A DNA stretch of 64,000 nucleotides from Ornithodoros turicata. Lineage: Eukaryota; Arthropoda; Arachnida; Ixodida; Argasidae. A model generated the notes under the pieces. The model was given only the letters and a program-made list of their open reading frames with translations. It did no database searches and was not told where the DNA came from. Both the position numbers and the translations under genes were made by a program. Positions 32,905-45,200 of the stretch are shown here, in pieces. The DNA lies in NCBI RefSeq assembly GCF_037126465.1, contig NW_026999323.1, positions 1 through 64,000 on the forward strand. Direction: 5' to 3'. Every line of letters starts with the position of its first letter. Position 1 is the first letter of the stretch.

Positions 32905-35440
32905 ATCCCATTATAGTGCAGAATTCCACATATTTAACGAAAAGCATTGGTAATACCCGTACACATGGGAATTGTCCCACAGTGTTCCATTACAATGTAG
33001 AATCCCACATATTTAACAAAAAGCATGGGTAATACCCGCACACATGGGAATAGTCCCACAGTATCCCAATTCAGTGCAGAATCCCACATATTTAACAAAA
33101 AGCATGGGTAATACCCGCACACATGGGAATAGTCCCACAGTATCCCAATTCAGTGCAGAATCCCACATATTTAACAAAAAGCATGGGTAATACCCGCACA
33201 CATGGGAATAGTCCCACAGTATTCCAATTCAGTGCAGAATCCCACATATTTAACAAAAAGCATGGGTAATACCCGCACACATGTGAATAGTCCCACAGTA
33301 TCCCAATTCAGTGCAGAATCCCACATATTTAACAAAAAGCATGGGTAATACCCGCACACATGGGAATAGTCCCACAGTATCCCAATTCAGTGCAGAATCC
33401 CACATATTTAACAAAAAGCATGGGTAATACCCGTACACATGGGAATTGTCCCACAGTGTTCTATTGCAATGCAGAATCCCACATATTTAACAAAAAGCAT
33501 GGGTAATACCCGCACACATGGGAATAGTCCCACAGTGTCTCATTACAGTGCAGAACCCCACATATTTAACAAAAAGCACGAGTAATACCCGTACACATGG
33601 AAATAGTCCCACAGTATCCCAATTCAGTGCAGAATCCCACATATTTAACAAAAGGCATGGGTAATACCCGCACACATGGGAATAGTCCCACAGTGTCTCA
33701 TTATAGTGCAGAACCCCACATATTTAACAAAAAGCACTAGTAATACCCGTACACATGGGAATAGTCCCACAGTATCCCAATTCAGTGCAGAATCCCACAT
33801 ATTTAACAAAAAACATGGGTAATACCCGTACACATGGGAATTGTCCCACAGTGTCTCATTACAGTGCAGAACCCCACATATTTAACAAAAAGCACGAATA
33901 ATACCCGTACACATGGGAATAGTCCCACAGTATCCCAATTCAGTGCAGAATCCCACATATTTAACAAAAAACATGGGTAATACCCGTACACATGGGAATT
34001 GTCCCACAGTGTCTCATTATAGTGCAGAACCCCACATATTTAACAAAAAGCACGAATAATACCCGCACACATGGGAATAGTCCCACAGTATCCCAATTCA
34101 GTGCAGAATCCCACATATTTAACAAAAAACATGGGTAATACCCGTACACATGGGAATAGTCCCACAGTGTCTCATTACAGTGCAGAACCCCACATATTTA
34201 ACAAAAAGCACGAATAATACCCGTACACATGGGAATAGTCCCACAGTATCCCAATTCAGTGCAGAATCCCACATATTTAACAAAAAACATGGGTAATACC
34301 CGTACACATGGGAATTGTCCCACAGTGTCTCATTATAGTGCAGAACCGCACATATTTAACAAAAAGCACTAGTAATACCCGTACACATGGGAATAGTCCC
34401 ACAGTATCCCAATTCAGTGCAGAATCCCACATATTTAACAAAAAGCATGGGTAATACCCGTACACATGGGAATAGTCCCACAGTATCCCAATTCAGTGCA
34501 GAATCCCACATATTTAACAAAAAGCATGGGTAATACCCGCACACATGGGAATAGTCCCACAGTATCCCAATTCAGTGCAGAATCCCACATATTTAACAAA
34601 AAGCATGGGTAATACCCGTACACATGGGAATAGTCCCACAGTATCCCAATTCAGTGCAGAATCGCACATATTCAACAAAAAGCATGGGTAATACCCGCAC
34701 ACATGGAAATAGTCCCACAGTGTCTCATTATAGTGCAGAACCCCACATATTTAACAAAAAGCACGAGTAATACCCGTACACGTGGAAATAGTCCCACAGT
34801 ATCCCAATTCAGTGCAGAATCCCACATATTTAACAAAAAGCATGGGTAATACCCGCACACATGGGAATAGTCCCACAGTATCCCAATTCCGTGCAGAATC
34901 CCACATATTTAACAAAAAGCATGGGTAATACCCGCACACATGGGAATAGTCCCACAGTGTCTCATTATAGTGCAGAACCCCACATATTTAACAAAAAGCA
35001 TGGGTAATACCCGCACACATGGGAATAGTCCCACAGTGTCTCATTATAGTGCAGAACCCCACATATTTAACAAAAAGCACGAGTAATACCCGTACACATG
35101 GGAATAGTCCCACAGTATCCCAATTCAGTGCAGAGTCCCACATATTTAACAAAAAGCATGGGTTATACCCGCACACATGGGAATAGTCCCACAGTATACC
35201 AATTCAGTGCAGAATCCCACATGTTTAACAAAAAGCATGGGTAATACCCGCACACATGGGACTAGTCCCACAGTGTCTCATTATAGTGCAGAACCCCACA
35301 TATTTAACAAAAAGCACGAGTAATACCCGTACACATGGAAATAGTCCCACAGTATCCCAATTCAGTGCAGAATCCCACATATTTAACAAAAAGCATGGGT
35401 AATACCCGCACACATGGGAATAGTTCCACAATATCCTAAA
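32905..35440. repeat. 79-bp satellite array, about 32 copies, partly a 158-bp dimer
   Basis: Tandem monomers of 79 bp run through this region; the same phrase returns every 79 bases (for example at 33013, 33092, 33171 and 33250). Two monomer types exist: one with CAGTATCCCAATTCAG and AAGCATGGG, the other with CAGTGTCTCATTATAG and AAGCACGA. From about 33487 to 34356 they alternate, giving a 158-bp higher-order unit repeated about six times. Elsewhere single types run in series. On the minus strand each monomer opens a 62-codon frame; these are by-products of the repeat. Degenerate units continue on both sides (32570-32905 and 35440-35890). Confidence 0.92.
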
Positions 35441-35897
35441 CCAGATAGACAATCCCACACTGTCCCGTTATGCTCCAGATACCTGCATTTTGAAGGAAAA
35501 GCATGGGTAATACCCATAGACATGGAAATAGTCCGACAATATCGTAATTAAGATTGACGGTCCCACAGTATCCCATTACAGTGCAAAAAAACGTGTTTTT
35601 AATGGAAAGCACTGGGAATAACCGTAGAATTGCTTATAGTCCCAGGATATAGTAACGAAGATCGGCAGTCCCACATTATCCCATTACAGTGCAGAAACCC
35701 GCATATGTAATCAAAAGCATGGGTAATATGCATACACCTGGGGATAGTCCCACAATATCGTAATCCATATACAGAGTCCCACAGTATCCCATTACAATGC
35801 AGAAACGTTTTAATGAAAACGATGCGTAATACTGGTAGACATGGGAATAGTTCCGCAACACCGTAATGCAGATTGACAGTCCCATGGCATCCCGTTA

Positions 35898-36694
35898 GGC
35901 CAGAGTGACACTGGTTATACATTATACACGAACATCCCGTCATACATGTATGACGAACGTGTATAACAAACATCCCTTAAACATGTATGATCATACAGTG
36001 CTGGTCACACTGCTTATACACCAGCAAAACGTGTTTTACAACACGTGTGTATAACTAGTGTGACCGTGGCGTCATACAAGCAAGCGCTCTGACTATGTTT
36101 GACAACATGTTGTCAAACACACGACGATGTATTTGGGCACTGCCGAAAAACCGTGATGGATAAACGGGCGTATTCGCCACCACAGTTTTCGTTCGCACGA
36201 GTCAGTGTCAATGGCATCGTGATGCACGTGAATTATTTTGCACGAGTAAGTTGTAAGCCAGTGTTCGCGACATTGTGTTGCACGTACGTCCAAAATGGCG
36301 ACCTCTTTGCCTACGTACATGGAGCATGAAACAATCGAAATTCAGCAAGTGCAGCTCCGTCTTCGTCGTCTTCGTTCATTCTGAATAGTGATGTCCGCAA
36401 ATGGAAGCTATATAAACTTCTCAGTTGGTTACTGTGACACTGACGTGTGCCATACATCAGGGTTTAAGCCACTCCCACTGTTCCTCCAGTTAAGTTGTAT
36501 AACCAGTGTGATTGATGTTTGAACAACATATGTTTGAGACTATGTATAATCATACAAGCGTTTCGACCAAACAATGTTGTCAAACAAGAATTGTATAACC
36601 AGTGTGACCGAGCATTATACATGCGCCATACATGTTTGAAGACATGTTGTCATACATGTTTTGGAGCAAGTGTATAACCAGTGTGACTCCGGCC
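35898..36694. mobile_element. TA-flanked inverted-repeat element with iterated GTATAACCAGTGTGA motif
   Basis: The ends are inverted copies: GGCCAGAGTGACACTGGTTA at the left, and the complement with two changes at the right. TA lies on each side (35896-35897 and 36695-36696). The site is verified internally: joining the two flanks gives the ATCCC(A/G)TTAAGGTGCAGAAACC wording found uninterrupted at about 32585-32606 in the same repeat family. Variants of GTATAACCAGTGTGA occur about six times, near 35905, 36005, 36050, 36500, 36590 and 36672. A perfect 22-base palindrome lies near 36098. No transposase is encoded. A TA duplication suggests a Tc1/mariner-type mobiliser. Confidence 0.8.
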
Positions 36695-36726
36695 TAAGGT
36701 GCAGAAACCACTGATCTCTATGTATA

Positions 36727-37781
36727 CAGGCTGGATCGCGCATAGGAGAGGGGCTCGTTGAGAGAGGTGCGGCAGCCGGCCGCCATGTTGGAGGGCCCAC
36801 TGACGCCGGCTGCTCCGATAGGAAACAATGGGAAGCCATTTGATTTTCAGTATTTATTGCGCTTTAAACGCTCCTCATTGCTGATTAGCACGCATCTTTC
36901 TCAGAAATCAGTGTGCTGATGTATTCCAAACGTGCTTCAGCCGTGTTCCTGTAGTTTTTAATGGTAATTGCCTTCTTTTTCTTCTCCGCTGCCTGTATAC
37001 CGAAGAGGGCGTCGTAACTGTCGTGCACAGGGCGCATACGCATGAAGGTGAATTTGGTGAATGTCAACCCATAGAACTAATTATTTTTACTCAGAAAGGT
37101 TTCACACTGTTTGTTATTGTAAGGTACTTCCGTTTTCATATTTTTTTGTTTGTTGTTCGGTTTTCGTGTGGTGTTCAGCGGTTCTCGTTTGTTATTATGT
37201 GGTTTGGTATTGTACGGTTCTCGTTTGACTTTTTCCATGATTGTATTATGTTCTACGAGTGTCTCTCTGTGTGTGCTGCAATAAGACCTCGATCCTTATT
37301 CTGAAGGGGCTCGTTATTTTATTCACCACATCACCACCAGCAATGAGATGAAGTATAGACCCTGACAATGAAACTCCCCATTCCTCATCGTAAAATAACA
37401 TTATTGTCGCGAGTGCTTTGCAGTTGTTCAGCTGTCAGCGTATTTCATTACAAATATTCGGAGCGCTGTGCAGGAAGAGCTAGCATGCACATGCATGACT
37501 TATCACACACGCCGTAGGAGCAACTGCGCATACTTAACTGCACAGATTTATCGTCAAAATAAAGATATTACCTGTGAAAAAATTATCCCTCTTTCTTTGT
37601 CCGCGTGAAGTGTACTCAAAGCTGCAACAAACTGGAATGACATGCCCTTTAATTTCAAGGAAATATTTAGAAAATACGGGCAGCACCGCTTGAACCAAAT
37701 GTAGACGACAGGATGCGATGGGCCCACCAATATGGCGGCCGGTGACCACGCTGTGGAGCACCCTATGCGCGATCCAGCCTA
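36727..37781. mobile_element. second inverted-repeat element in the foldback
   Basis: Perfect 19-bp inverted ends AGGCTGGATCGCGCATAGG (36728-36746) and their complement (37762-37780) enclose about 1.05 kb. A second inverted pair, CCGGCCGCCAT-TTGG-GGGCCCA, lies inside each end (about 36776-36800 and 37722-37745). TA dinucleotides one base outside the ends (36725-36726 and 37782-37783) fit a TA duplication. Open frames inside (36885-37067, 37023-37304, 37534-37863) have no recognised domain. It sits only 30 bases from the end of the previous element. Confidence 0.7.
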
Positions 37782-37793
37782 TAGAAACCCACA

Positions 37794-37954
37794 CAGAAAC
37801 CCAGAATATTAGTGAAAAGCATGTGCAATATGCGTACACATGGGAAATTGTCCCAAAATACACAAAAAGTCATGTAGCCCACACATAGTCACTTGGATTA
37901 AATTGCATGAGAAACGGATTGAATTATGTGAAATGAGGATTAAAAATAATGAAA
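37794..37954 (-). repeat. right outer arm of the large foldback
   Basis: Inverted partner of 29078-29240. Further outward, to about 38030, the minus strand shows successive units of about 21 bases starting TTTAATCC, TTTAGTCC or ATTAATC. Confidence 0.8.
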
Positions 37955-38039
37955 GGAAGATTAATTCCGATGGCAAATGGACTAAATGTCATGGTACAAG
38001 GATTAAAATGTAAGACAAGAGGATTAATAACGCCGGAAA

Positions 38040-38115
38040 AACCTGTAGGTGAACTACTATTTCGAGTAGTTAACTACCGTAGTTAGGTTACCGCAGGCGC
38101 CAACTACTTCCAATT
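38040..38115. repeat. fragment of a GTAGTT-rich miniature element
   Basis: A short patch of CTACT, GTAGTTAACTAC and CAACTACTT words immediately follows the foldback. The wording is that of a class of miniature inverted-repeat elements; no second end was found. Confidence 0.4.
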
Positions 38116-40483
38116 TTGCCGCTAGCTTTACGATTTCTACGATTTCTCAAACAAAGCTTCGAGCAACACCGATATTTTCACATTTTGTGACATTTAGCTA
38201 GCATAAAATACTCTGATTATCACATATGGTGGAAAGTCGAGGGATGTACTATGTGCTTCTAGGTCGGTATACTTATGATCGGAATAGAAACGTGCATGCT
38301 GTTCTTACACGCATTGTGGAAACCTTCAGCATCTTGAAAATCATAAACCGTATGCCTGCAAGAAATTAAATTTCATTAGAATTGTCACATTTCTGAGGTA
38401 CAGCTTTATGATATACGCATGTAATGCTTGCATAACTGTGGTGAACTTAGTGTGCGATGTATTAACAAAGAAAGGGGAAACAAAGTGACGAAACGCTTGA
38501 CATACTAAGAAGACATCAAAAAATGTCATTAGGAAAAGTTTCTTTCCAACGAAAGCTTTTGTGTCGTGCGTATGCAATGTTAGATTTGATGAGCACCACA
38601 AGCATTTCCCTGATGCTGGGGAACGAGAACCCGACGCACAAAACAGCTGAATGAAAGAGGCCGGAGATCCTCCACTTTGTGTGTGTCCCTGTATTTGGTT
38701 GCCCAGACTGAGGGATATGCTGCCTTTGCTTACAGTGAATGAGCTCAAATGTACTAACCTAATTTTCTCACCGGTGCAACGCTCTCATCCATGAGGAACC
38801 AATATTGCTTTCAGAGCCACACATAGCTGCCGCATACACACCATTCTCAGAAACCATCATAACCGTTGTTGTTGCTGCGTTATGTCTAGGTGCCTTTGTT
38901 CACGTTTAGCTGCCCAAGTCCACTCAGACAAATCTCGCCGTCTGTTCGTCTATATTCCCTAAATCTGCCCACAGTTTCACTATTCATGGAGATTTGTTTA
39001 AAAATCATACCGACGACAGAATGTGCCCCAGCGGGTGGTTCTGCCGGTGCAACGACGAAAACATACAACTTCTACGTCTCTTACGCTCCCTAGATGGCGT
39101 TCATCAGATTTACATCAGAAATCTACTAGTTCTTCAGATTGGTCCTGGTATTCTACGAGAGGTATCAATTCCAATTCTATGCAATCCATTTGCCACCCAA
39201 CATAGCGCAGGGATAGCTTGATTGATAGCGCCTCATATTTCAAGACTTCAAGGCCGACACGGCTTCCTCCTGTGTTCCATGTTTTATTGGCGTGTAATCA
39301 ACAAAACACTTGATAGAAACATGTTCGTGGGTTCATTCGTGTTCCAACGTGATTCTATGCTTGTTCTCAAGGCTTCCATTATTTCTAGCTCAGCGGCTCT
39401 GACGATGAATCATCCAGTTTACGATGCCCTCATCGTCTAGAAGAACTCATCCAGTTCAGTAAATCCTCTAAGCTCTTCCAGCATGGACCATCGTGAAATT
39501 TTGGGTCGTCCATTTGTTATCGTTCGGCGGTTTCATCGAAATCAAGACACTGACATGTTGAGAGCAGGTGGCCACTGTGCTCGAAGAGGGCTCACTAGAG
39601 GGCTGCTCCCTGAAAACTCGTTAAAATGTAAGTGCCTGAAATAAACCCTGGACAGTAATGCGTGGCCTGGTCTTCTGGTTTAGGTTCTGGTTTATCCATA
39701 TTAAATAAACCTGGCTTAAAGGTATGTCCCCGCACACACACACACATTTTCTTCTTTATCACATGGCCATCACCATCAGGAGAACGACGACAGGGGACGA
39801 ACAACATTGCTCGCTTCCTCGTCGGGCGCGAAACAGAATAGCTCTATTGATACTGATCGTTTTCTGCTAGTCGACAAAATACCGCTACACACGAAAGGTA
39901 AAAGCAAAAATAACTCACCGAATCAGCGCAACAACAATGTCAGCAGAACTCGCGGCAGTGATCTGCTCAACGAAGTCTTGCAAGCTACCTAGGTCATCGG
40001 AGGCGACGATGTCATCGTCAGGTTCTTTGAAAAAATTTGTTTTCTGAGGTATATACATGGCTGCTTCCTTGTCGTTCATCTAAAATCCGCGATGAAATAT
40101 GTATTGAATTAAAAATACACGGGGAAAAAGTACACGTACCGCATATGTTCCGCTGCTTTTCAACTTTATGTCACACCTTGGGAACTCTTGTCGATACATG
40201 AAAGCGAGCTGAAACCGAAGCGAAATAACGCAGTTACAGTACAATAAGTACTCTTGTCTCATTCATTCAGCGCACGGACAGAGCAATGTCTAAGAACCGT
40301 GGCCACGTCTTCGCGGAACGTTTTTCCTTCCTTTCTTCACGTTTTTTCTACGACATTGGTCCACATACCGTGTGATTAAACAGCGTCTTCACGCACAGCT
40401 CTTATCACCGTGTTATCACACTCTGCTGTAATTTCATGCAATTTCTGGAGCAGAATGTACCTATTACCCTACCACATGGTATA
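38116..40483. other. no recognisable feature
   Basis: About 2.4 kb in which I find no gene or element. A (CA)n run lies at about 39733-39746. Frames at 38341-38748 (minus) and 38890-39093 (plus) lack known motifs. Confidence 0.35.
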
Positions 40484-41251
40484 CAGTCAACCCTCGATTT
40501 ATGAACACCCTCGGTTCCCCGAAAAATCGTTCATAAATCGAGGGATTCATAAATCGAAAATTCAGTTAACTGAGTACTATCGAGCAAATGGAACAGTATT
40601 TCCGAGTTGGGATCGTGTTTATAATGCCATATATTGTGTAATTTTGCTTTTGACCATGCCTTCTGCTGTATCAATCTCACAAAGAACAGACGTTAGCGCA
40701 TTCACACTCTGTTTATTATGCAATACTAAATTGTTTAATTTTGCTTTGGATCATGCCTTCCGCTGTGTCAATCTTGGAAACAAGACATGTCACCACATTC
40801 GCACTGGACTGGTCTCGGATTTCCTCCGGGATTTTTAACCTCCGTTTATTAATCTCCAGGTGACAGCGATCACCTTATTCATCAACTGAGGTCAAGAACA
40901 CTTGGTCGCACCTTGGGCGACCCCCGAAAACCCGTTTGTTGTTCGGATTTCGAGGGGTTAAGAACCGAGGGTGCAATACCTGGAAAACGTTTTGTCCGTT
41001 CAGGCGTCATTCATAAGACCACGGAATTATCCCTTTGAAGGTTTCTGTTGACCTCAGAACGATCCGTTCATAAATTGAGGGCAAGAACGCTGGGCAACCC
41101 CTAGTTGGTTCCCAGAAATTCCGTTCATTATTCGAATATCGAGGTTCATAAAACGAGGCAAAAATGAATGGAAAAAGTTTGGTTCCCCGTGCTCGTGTTC
41201 ATAAAACGAGGGAATTCATAAATCGAAGGTTCATAAATCGAGGGTTGACTG
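40484..41251. mobile_element. non-autonomous pogo/Tigger-like inverted-repeat element
   Basis: The ends are inverted copies beginning CAGTCAACCCTCGATTTATG, flanked by TA on both sides (40482-40483 and 41252-41253). Inside, variants of TTCATAAATCGAGG recur several times (40531, 40551, 41070, 41150, 41215), so the terminal motif has been reiterated inward. CAGT termini, a TA duplication and this wording fit the pogo branch of the Tc1/mariner superfamily. The 768-bp interior has no transposase; the 142-codon frame 40410-40838 that runs into it shows no such domain. Confidence 0.75.
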
Positions 41252-41253
41252 TA

Positions 41254-41647
41254 TTGATATGTTTGCCATACGTTCTTCTGGCATCACACTCATCATCTTC
41301 ATTTACCCAATCGTTTCGGTTTCTTAAATAAACGGCTGGCTGCAGCAACGCCCTCGATGCTTTTCGTTCGTTCACTTGGGAAGCAGCCAGCGAAGAGCGC
41401 ACAGCGCTGTCTGGATTATTCTCTTACATTCCTATATTGGTTGTGGGCATAGAAGGGTCCGAGTTGTAAGAAGCATACGGACCCCTCCCCCCAGAATAGA
41501 CCCTCTTGAAAAGTCAGTCTGGCCACCTTCTGGCCGACGACATTCAGTCATATCATTGGCACGTCGTACATGTGGTGCCGTGTATGGTAAGCGAACGCGC
41601 GATGGCGAGCGAGTATATTCAGTGCTCGAGAGACTTAACAAACATAC
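41254..41647. other. no recognisable feature
   Basis: No gene or repeat recognised between the two inverted-repeat elements. Confidence 0.35.
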
Positions 41648-41883
41648 CAGGGGCCCTATTCCGAGCCGCTATCAAGCGCCAGCGACGGTGTCGATAGAGG
41701 AGTATCGGTAGAAGGCGATAACGAGCACCGGGAACGACACCTGCTACTTTCGGCATTCCCATGTAGCTTTTAACGACAGTGCGCTTGGTTTGTTGACTGT
41801 CGTTAGAGGTTAAGACGTCTGGGAACGAGAGGCGGCACTCTGAGCCAATAGTGTAGCAGAAGGAGAGTCACGCAGAATGCCTT

Positions 41884-42108
41884 TGTTAGAACATTTTTTG
41901 CGTGTAACATTTTTGGGCTGAAGTTGTAAACGTGTTACAAAGGGAAGAAGACAACGATCGTGCGGGGAGCACGTGAACTGTTTTTTTGGTGTTTACTTTT
42001 GTCATTCTTGGTTCGGGTACCGTGAGACATGGTCGCAAATAAATGATGCTGCGATGGAATGCTTGAGTCCCTGTCTTTGAGCGAAGCTCCCCAACGAACG
42101 ATTTCACA
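41884..42108 (+). repeat. 5' LTR of the young BEL element
   Basis: It starts TGTTAGAACATTTTTTGCG, ends CGATTTCACA, and is identical by eye to 46418-46642 over all 225 bases. An AATAAATG motif at about 42038 is a plausible polyadenylation signal. Confidence 0.95.
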
Positions 42109-42115
42109 TAACTTT

Positions 42116-42132
42116 TGGTGCCGAAACCCGGG
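42116..42132 (+). other. primer-binding site of the young BEL element
   Basis: TGGTGCCGAAACCCGGG lies 7 bases after the 5' LTR. It would pair with the CCA end of a host tRNA that I do not assign. It matches the site of the other BEL element for its first 13 bases. Confidence 0.85.
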
Positions 42133-42230
42133 ATCTTCGAGGACTGAAGGTATTGAAGGACTCTGATCGACGAACACTGCTGAAACGGTAACGACGCAGC
42201 GAATCAACGGAATCGAACACGGCGGACGCC

Positions 42231-45200
42231 ATGTCTCATCTACCGAAGAAACGTCAGGTGCTCCGGTCCCAAGTGACCCGAATCATCACCGAAGCCAACA
42301 GTCTACTGAGCGGGACTGGAGAAGCCACATTGGACGCTCTCGATGTGTTGATCGAACGGCTTCAAGCGTGTCACCAGCAACTTAACGACGTAGACGCTGA
42401 AATCGAACACAGCGAGATCGAACAGAGCGAAGAGGATTTTACGCGCACATATGAATACAACGACCGTGTGATTACCTGCATCGCCAGACTGAAATGCAAG
42501 AAGAATGGATCTGTACAAACTGGAATACAGACCACTTCTACGACGAGATCGACGGCAGTCAAGGTGAAACTCCCTAAATTGGAGTTATTGAAGTTCGACG
42601 GCAAGCAGCGAAATTGGCAGGCCTTTTGGGAACAATTTCAACGGCTGATCCATCAGAACGAAGATCTGACCCAGAGTGACAAGTTCAGTTACCTAAAGTC
42701 GGTATTAGTCGGCGAGGCAGCAGCTGCTATAGCAGGTCTGCACTTGTCAGCAGAATGCTACAAGGACGCAGTAGAGTTGTTGCAGCAACGTTATGGGACG
42801 GAAACTGCCATCATTCAGGATCACATGGAAGCACTTTTGAATATTCGTCCCGTACGATTGTCCGAAGACGTACGCGAGCTTCGTAAGCTCTATGACAGAC
42901 TCCAAGCCCACATTCGCGGACTGAATGTCCTAGGTGTGAGTGAAGACTCTTACTGTTCACTGCTGTACCCTGTACTGCTACGCTCGTTACCGAGAGACAT
43001 TGTGCTGCAATATCACAGAAAATCGGCAATGGCATCCATCCCGGTGGGAGTTCCATCTGATATTCAAGCTGGAGACAGCGCCGGAACGGCAAGAATTTCT
43101 GACCCTGCTGTGAGGCAATACCGGAAGAAGGTGTCAGACCTACTTCAACTGGTTAGAATTGAAGTAGAAAGCCGGGAGCAGGCAACATCTACCCAAAAAA
43201 CCGACGACAAGGGACAGTACAAGACTTCTCACGACCGCAAACGCCAGCCAACAGCTTCAGTAGCCGCACTGCAGCACTTGGCTGGGAAGACACGCTGCAC
43301 ATTCTGTTCGTCACAACAGCATGAGACGGAGAATTGTGATTCTGACATTCCGTTAACGAAGAAAAAGGAGATTCTCAGAGCTGAGCGGAGGTGCTACCGA
43401 TGCACTAAACTTAATCATCAATCCAGGGAGTGCAAAAGCAGGTTGCGTTGCAGGAAATGCACAGGCCGACATGCAGCTTCAATGTGCGATCCAAGCTACG
43501 CGTCGAAAAAAGGATCGAAAGAAATTGACGGGGATCAGGACTCTGTCGCAACGCCAACGACGTCCGTTAGCCTACATTCAGCTGCTGACAATTCAAGGAG
43601 GGCTACAGTTCTCCTTCAGACTGCGACGGCTATGCTGTCAGGAGAAATCTCTACGACACTTGCCAGAATCATGTTTGATGGCGGGAGCCAGCGGTCCTTC
43701 ATATCAAGGAGGATGGCGAAGAAACTGGGGTGCAAGTATTTGGAGACCGAGGAGCTTACGGTTGAAGTGTTTGGAGGCCACCTCACAGAACGGAGCTTCA
43801 GGAGAGTACGATTGTCAATGAGCAGTCGTAATGGAGAAAAGAGCTTCGAGATTGAAGCATTGGAAACCGACAGCATTTGCGAGCAGATTCTTCCGATGAT
43901 TGACAAAGATATACAAAGCAAGCTGAACGACAAGAATCTGGAGCCAGCTGATGTTATTCAGACCGATTCCAAAGAGATCGCAGTGCTCATAGGATCCGAC
44001 TATTATTGGGAAGTCGTCAGCGGGAAGGTGGAAGACCTCGGCAAGGGACTGAGGGCCATCGAAACGTCCTTCGGCTGGTGTGTTCAGGGTCCCATCCCGA
44101 CAGGCGGAAATGTTGTACACTGTAACAAGACGGTAGTGCTGCGGACGGTGACGCAAGAGCGGCCACTGGAAGAGCTCGTGACAAAGTTGTGGGATTTGGA
44201 CAGCCTGGGAATACGTGAGACAGAAAACGATGATACGAGGGATAACGACGTTGTAACGTCGTTCATGGAGACTGTGGTGAAGGTCGAAGATGGCTATCAA
44301 GTATGCCTACCGTGGAAAACGGAAGTGGATCTGGAGAGCAACGAGGCCGTCGCCCGAAAGCGACTTCATCAACTCCTGAGGAAGCTTACACGTGACCCAC
44401 AGCTCATGAGCGAGTATGACAACGTCATACGGCAGCAGCTACGCAGCGGTATTGCGGAGGTGGCAAGCCCACATCAATCATCGCAGGGGAGGACGTACTA
44501 CATGCCCCATCAGGCGGTAATCAGAGAAGGCGCCAGCACGACAAAGCTGCGGGTCGTATTTGATGCCTCGTCACACGATGCCAAGGCGAAGTCACTGAAC
44601 GACAATTTGGAAAGTGGCCCCAACTTGAACTGTGACCTAGTGGCATTACTGCTGAACTTCAGGAAATATCGGGTGGCTATGGTCGCTGACATCGAGAAGG
44701 CCTTCTTACAGATTGGCGTCACCGACGCTGACAGAGATGCACTACGTTTTCTGTGGCTGAAGGAAGCTCCGACACACGATCAACCTTTGCCAGACATCGA
44801 AACGTACAGAATGACCAGGGTCCCTTTTGGAACCACGTCGAGCCCCTTTCTACTGGCAGCTACATTACAACACCACCTGCGGAGCCTGAAAGACGAATAC
44901 CCCGTCACGTGTACGTTGCTCAGCGAGTCACTGTACGTTGACGACCTTCTGGTTGGAGCAGCAGATGAAGGAAGTGCCGAGAAACTTTACCGTGAGGCGA
45001 AGAGCATATTCCAAACTGCTTCTATGAAGTTGCACAAATGGGCGTCCAATAGTCCGACCATGAGGAACTTGTTTGAGGAGGAAGCAACAGCAGCGATGCC
45101 ACAGGGTCAAGTGGCGGGTGTACTGAAAGTTCTTGGATTATCTTGGAATCCCGCGACGGACAACCTGACATTCGCAGTGGACAGTGTCAGGCAGATCTCC

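Larger units (their letters stand above)
29055..38030. mobile_element. composite foldback element with satellite interior and nested insertions
   Basis: The outer arms 29078-29240 and 37794-37954 are inverted copies, roughly 93% identical by eye. The terminal parts are imperfect units of about 21 bp built on TTTAATCC (best seen at 37870-38030 on the minus strand), like those of the small foldback at 14615-15450. Inward, both arms pass into a repeated motif containing CCCATG, TATTTAA and TGTGGG words. On the left this runs in one orientation up to about 32555; from about 32570 to 35890 it runs in the other, expanded into a 79-bp satellite. Three later insertions are embedded: a CR1-like element (29488-32458) and two TIR elements (35898-36694 and 36727-37781). 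No transposase was found. Confidence 0.65.

Noticed and set aside
32905..35440. Regular repeats with alternating segments suggestive of a CRISPR array
   Set aside because: There are no unique spacers, since both alternating parts are repeated; the setting is a eukaryotic repeat region without cas genes.
32934..35458. A series of near-identical minus-strand frames of 62 codons, as if a family of small cysteine-rich membrane proteins
   Set aside because: They recur every 79 or 158 bases because they are one satellite monomer read in the frame that happens to lack stops; the real unit is the 79-bp repeat.
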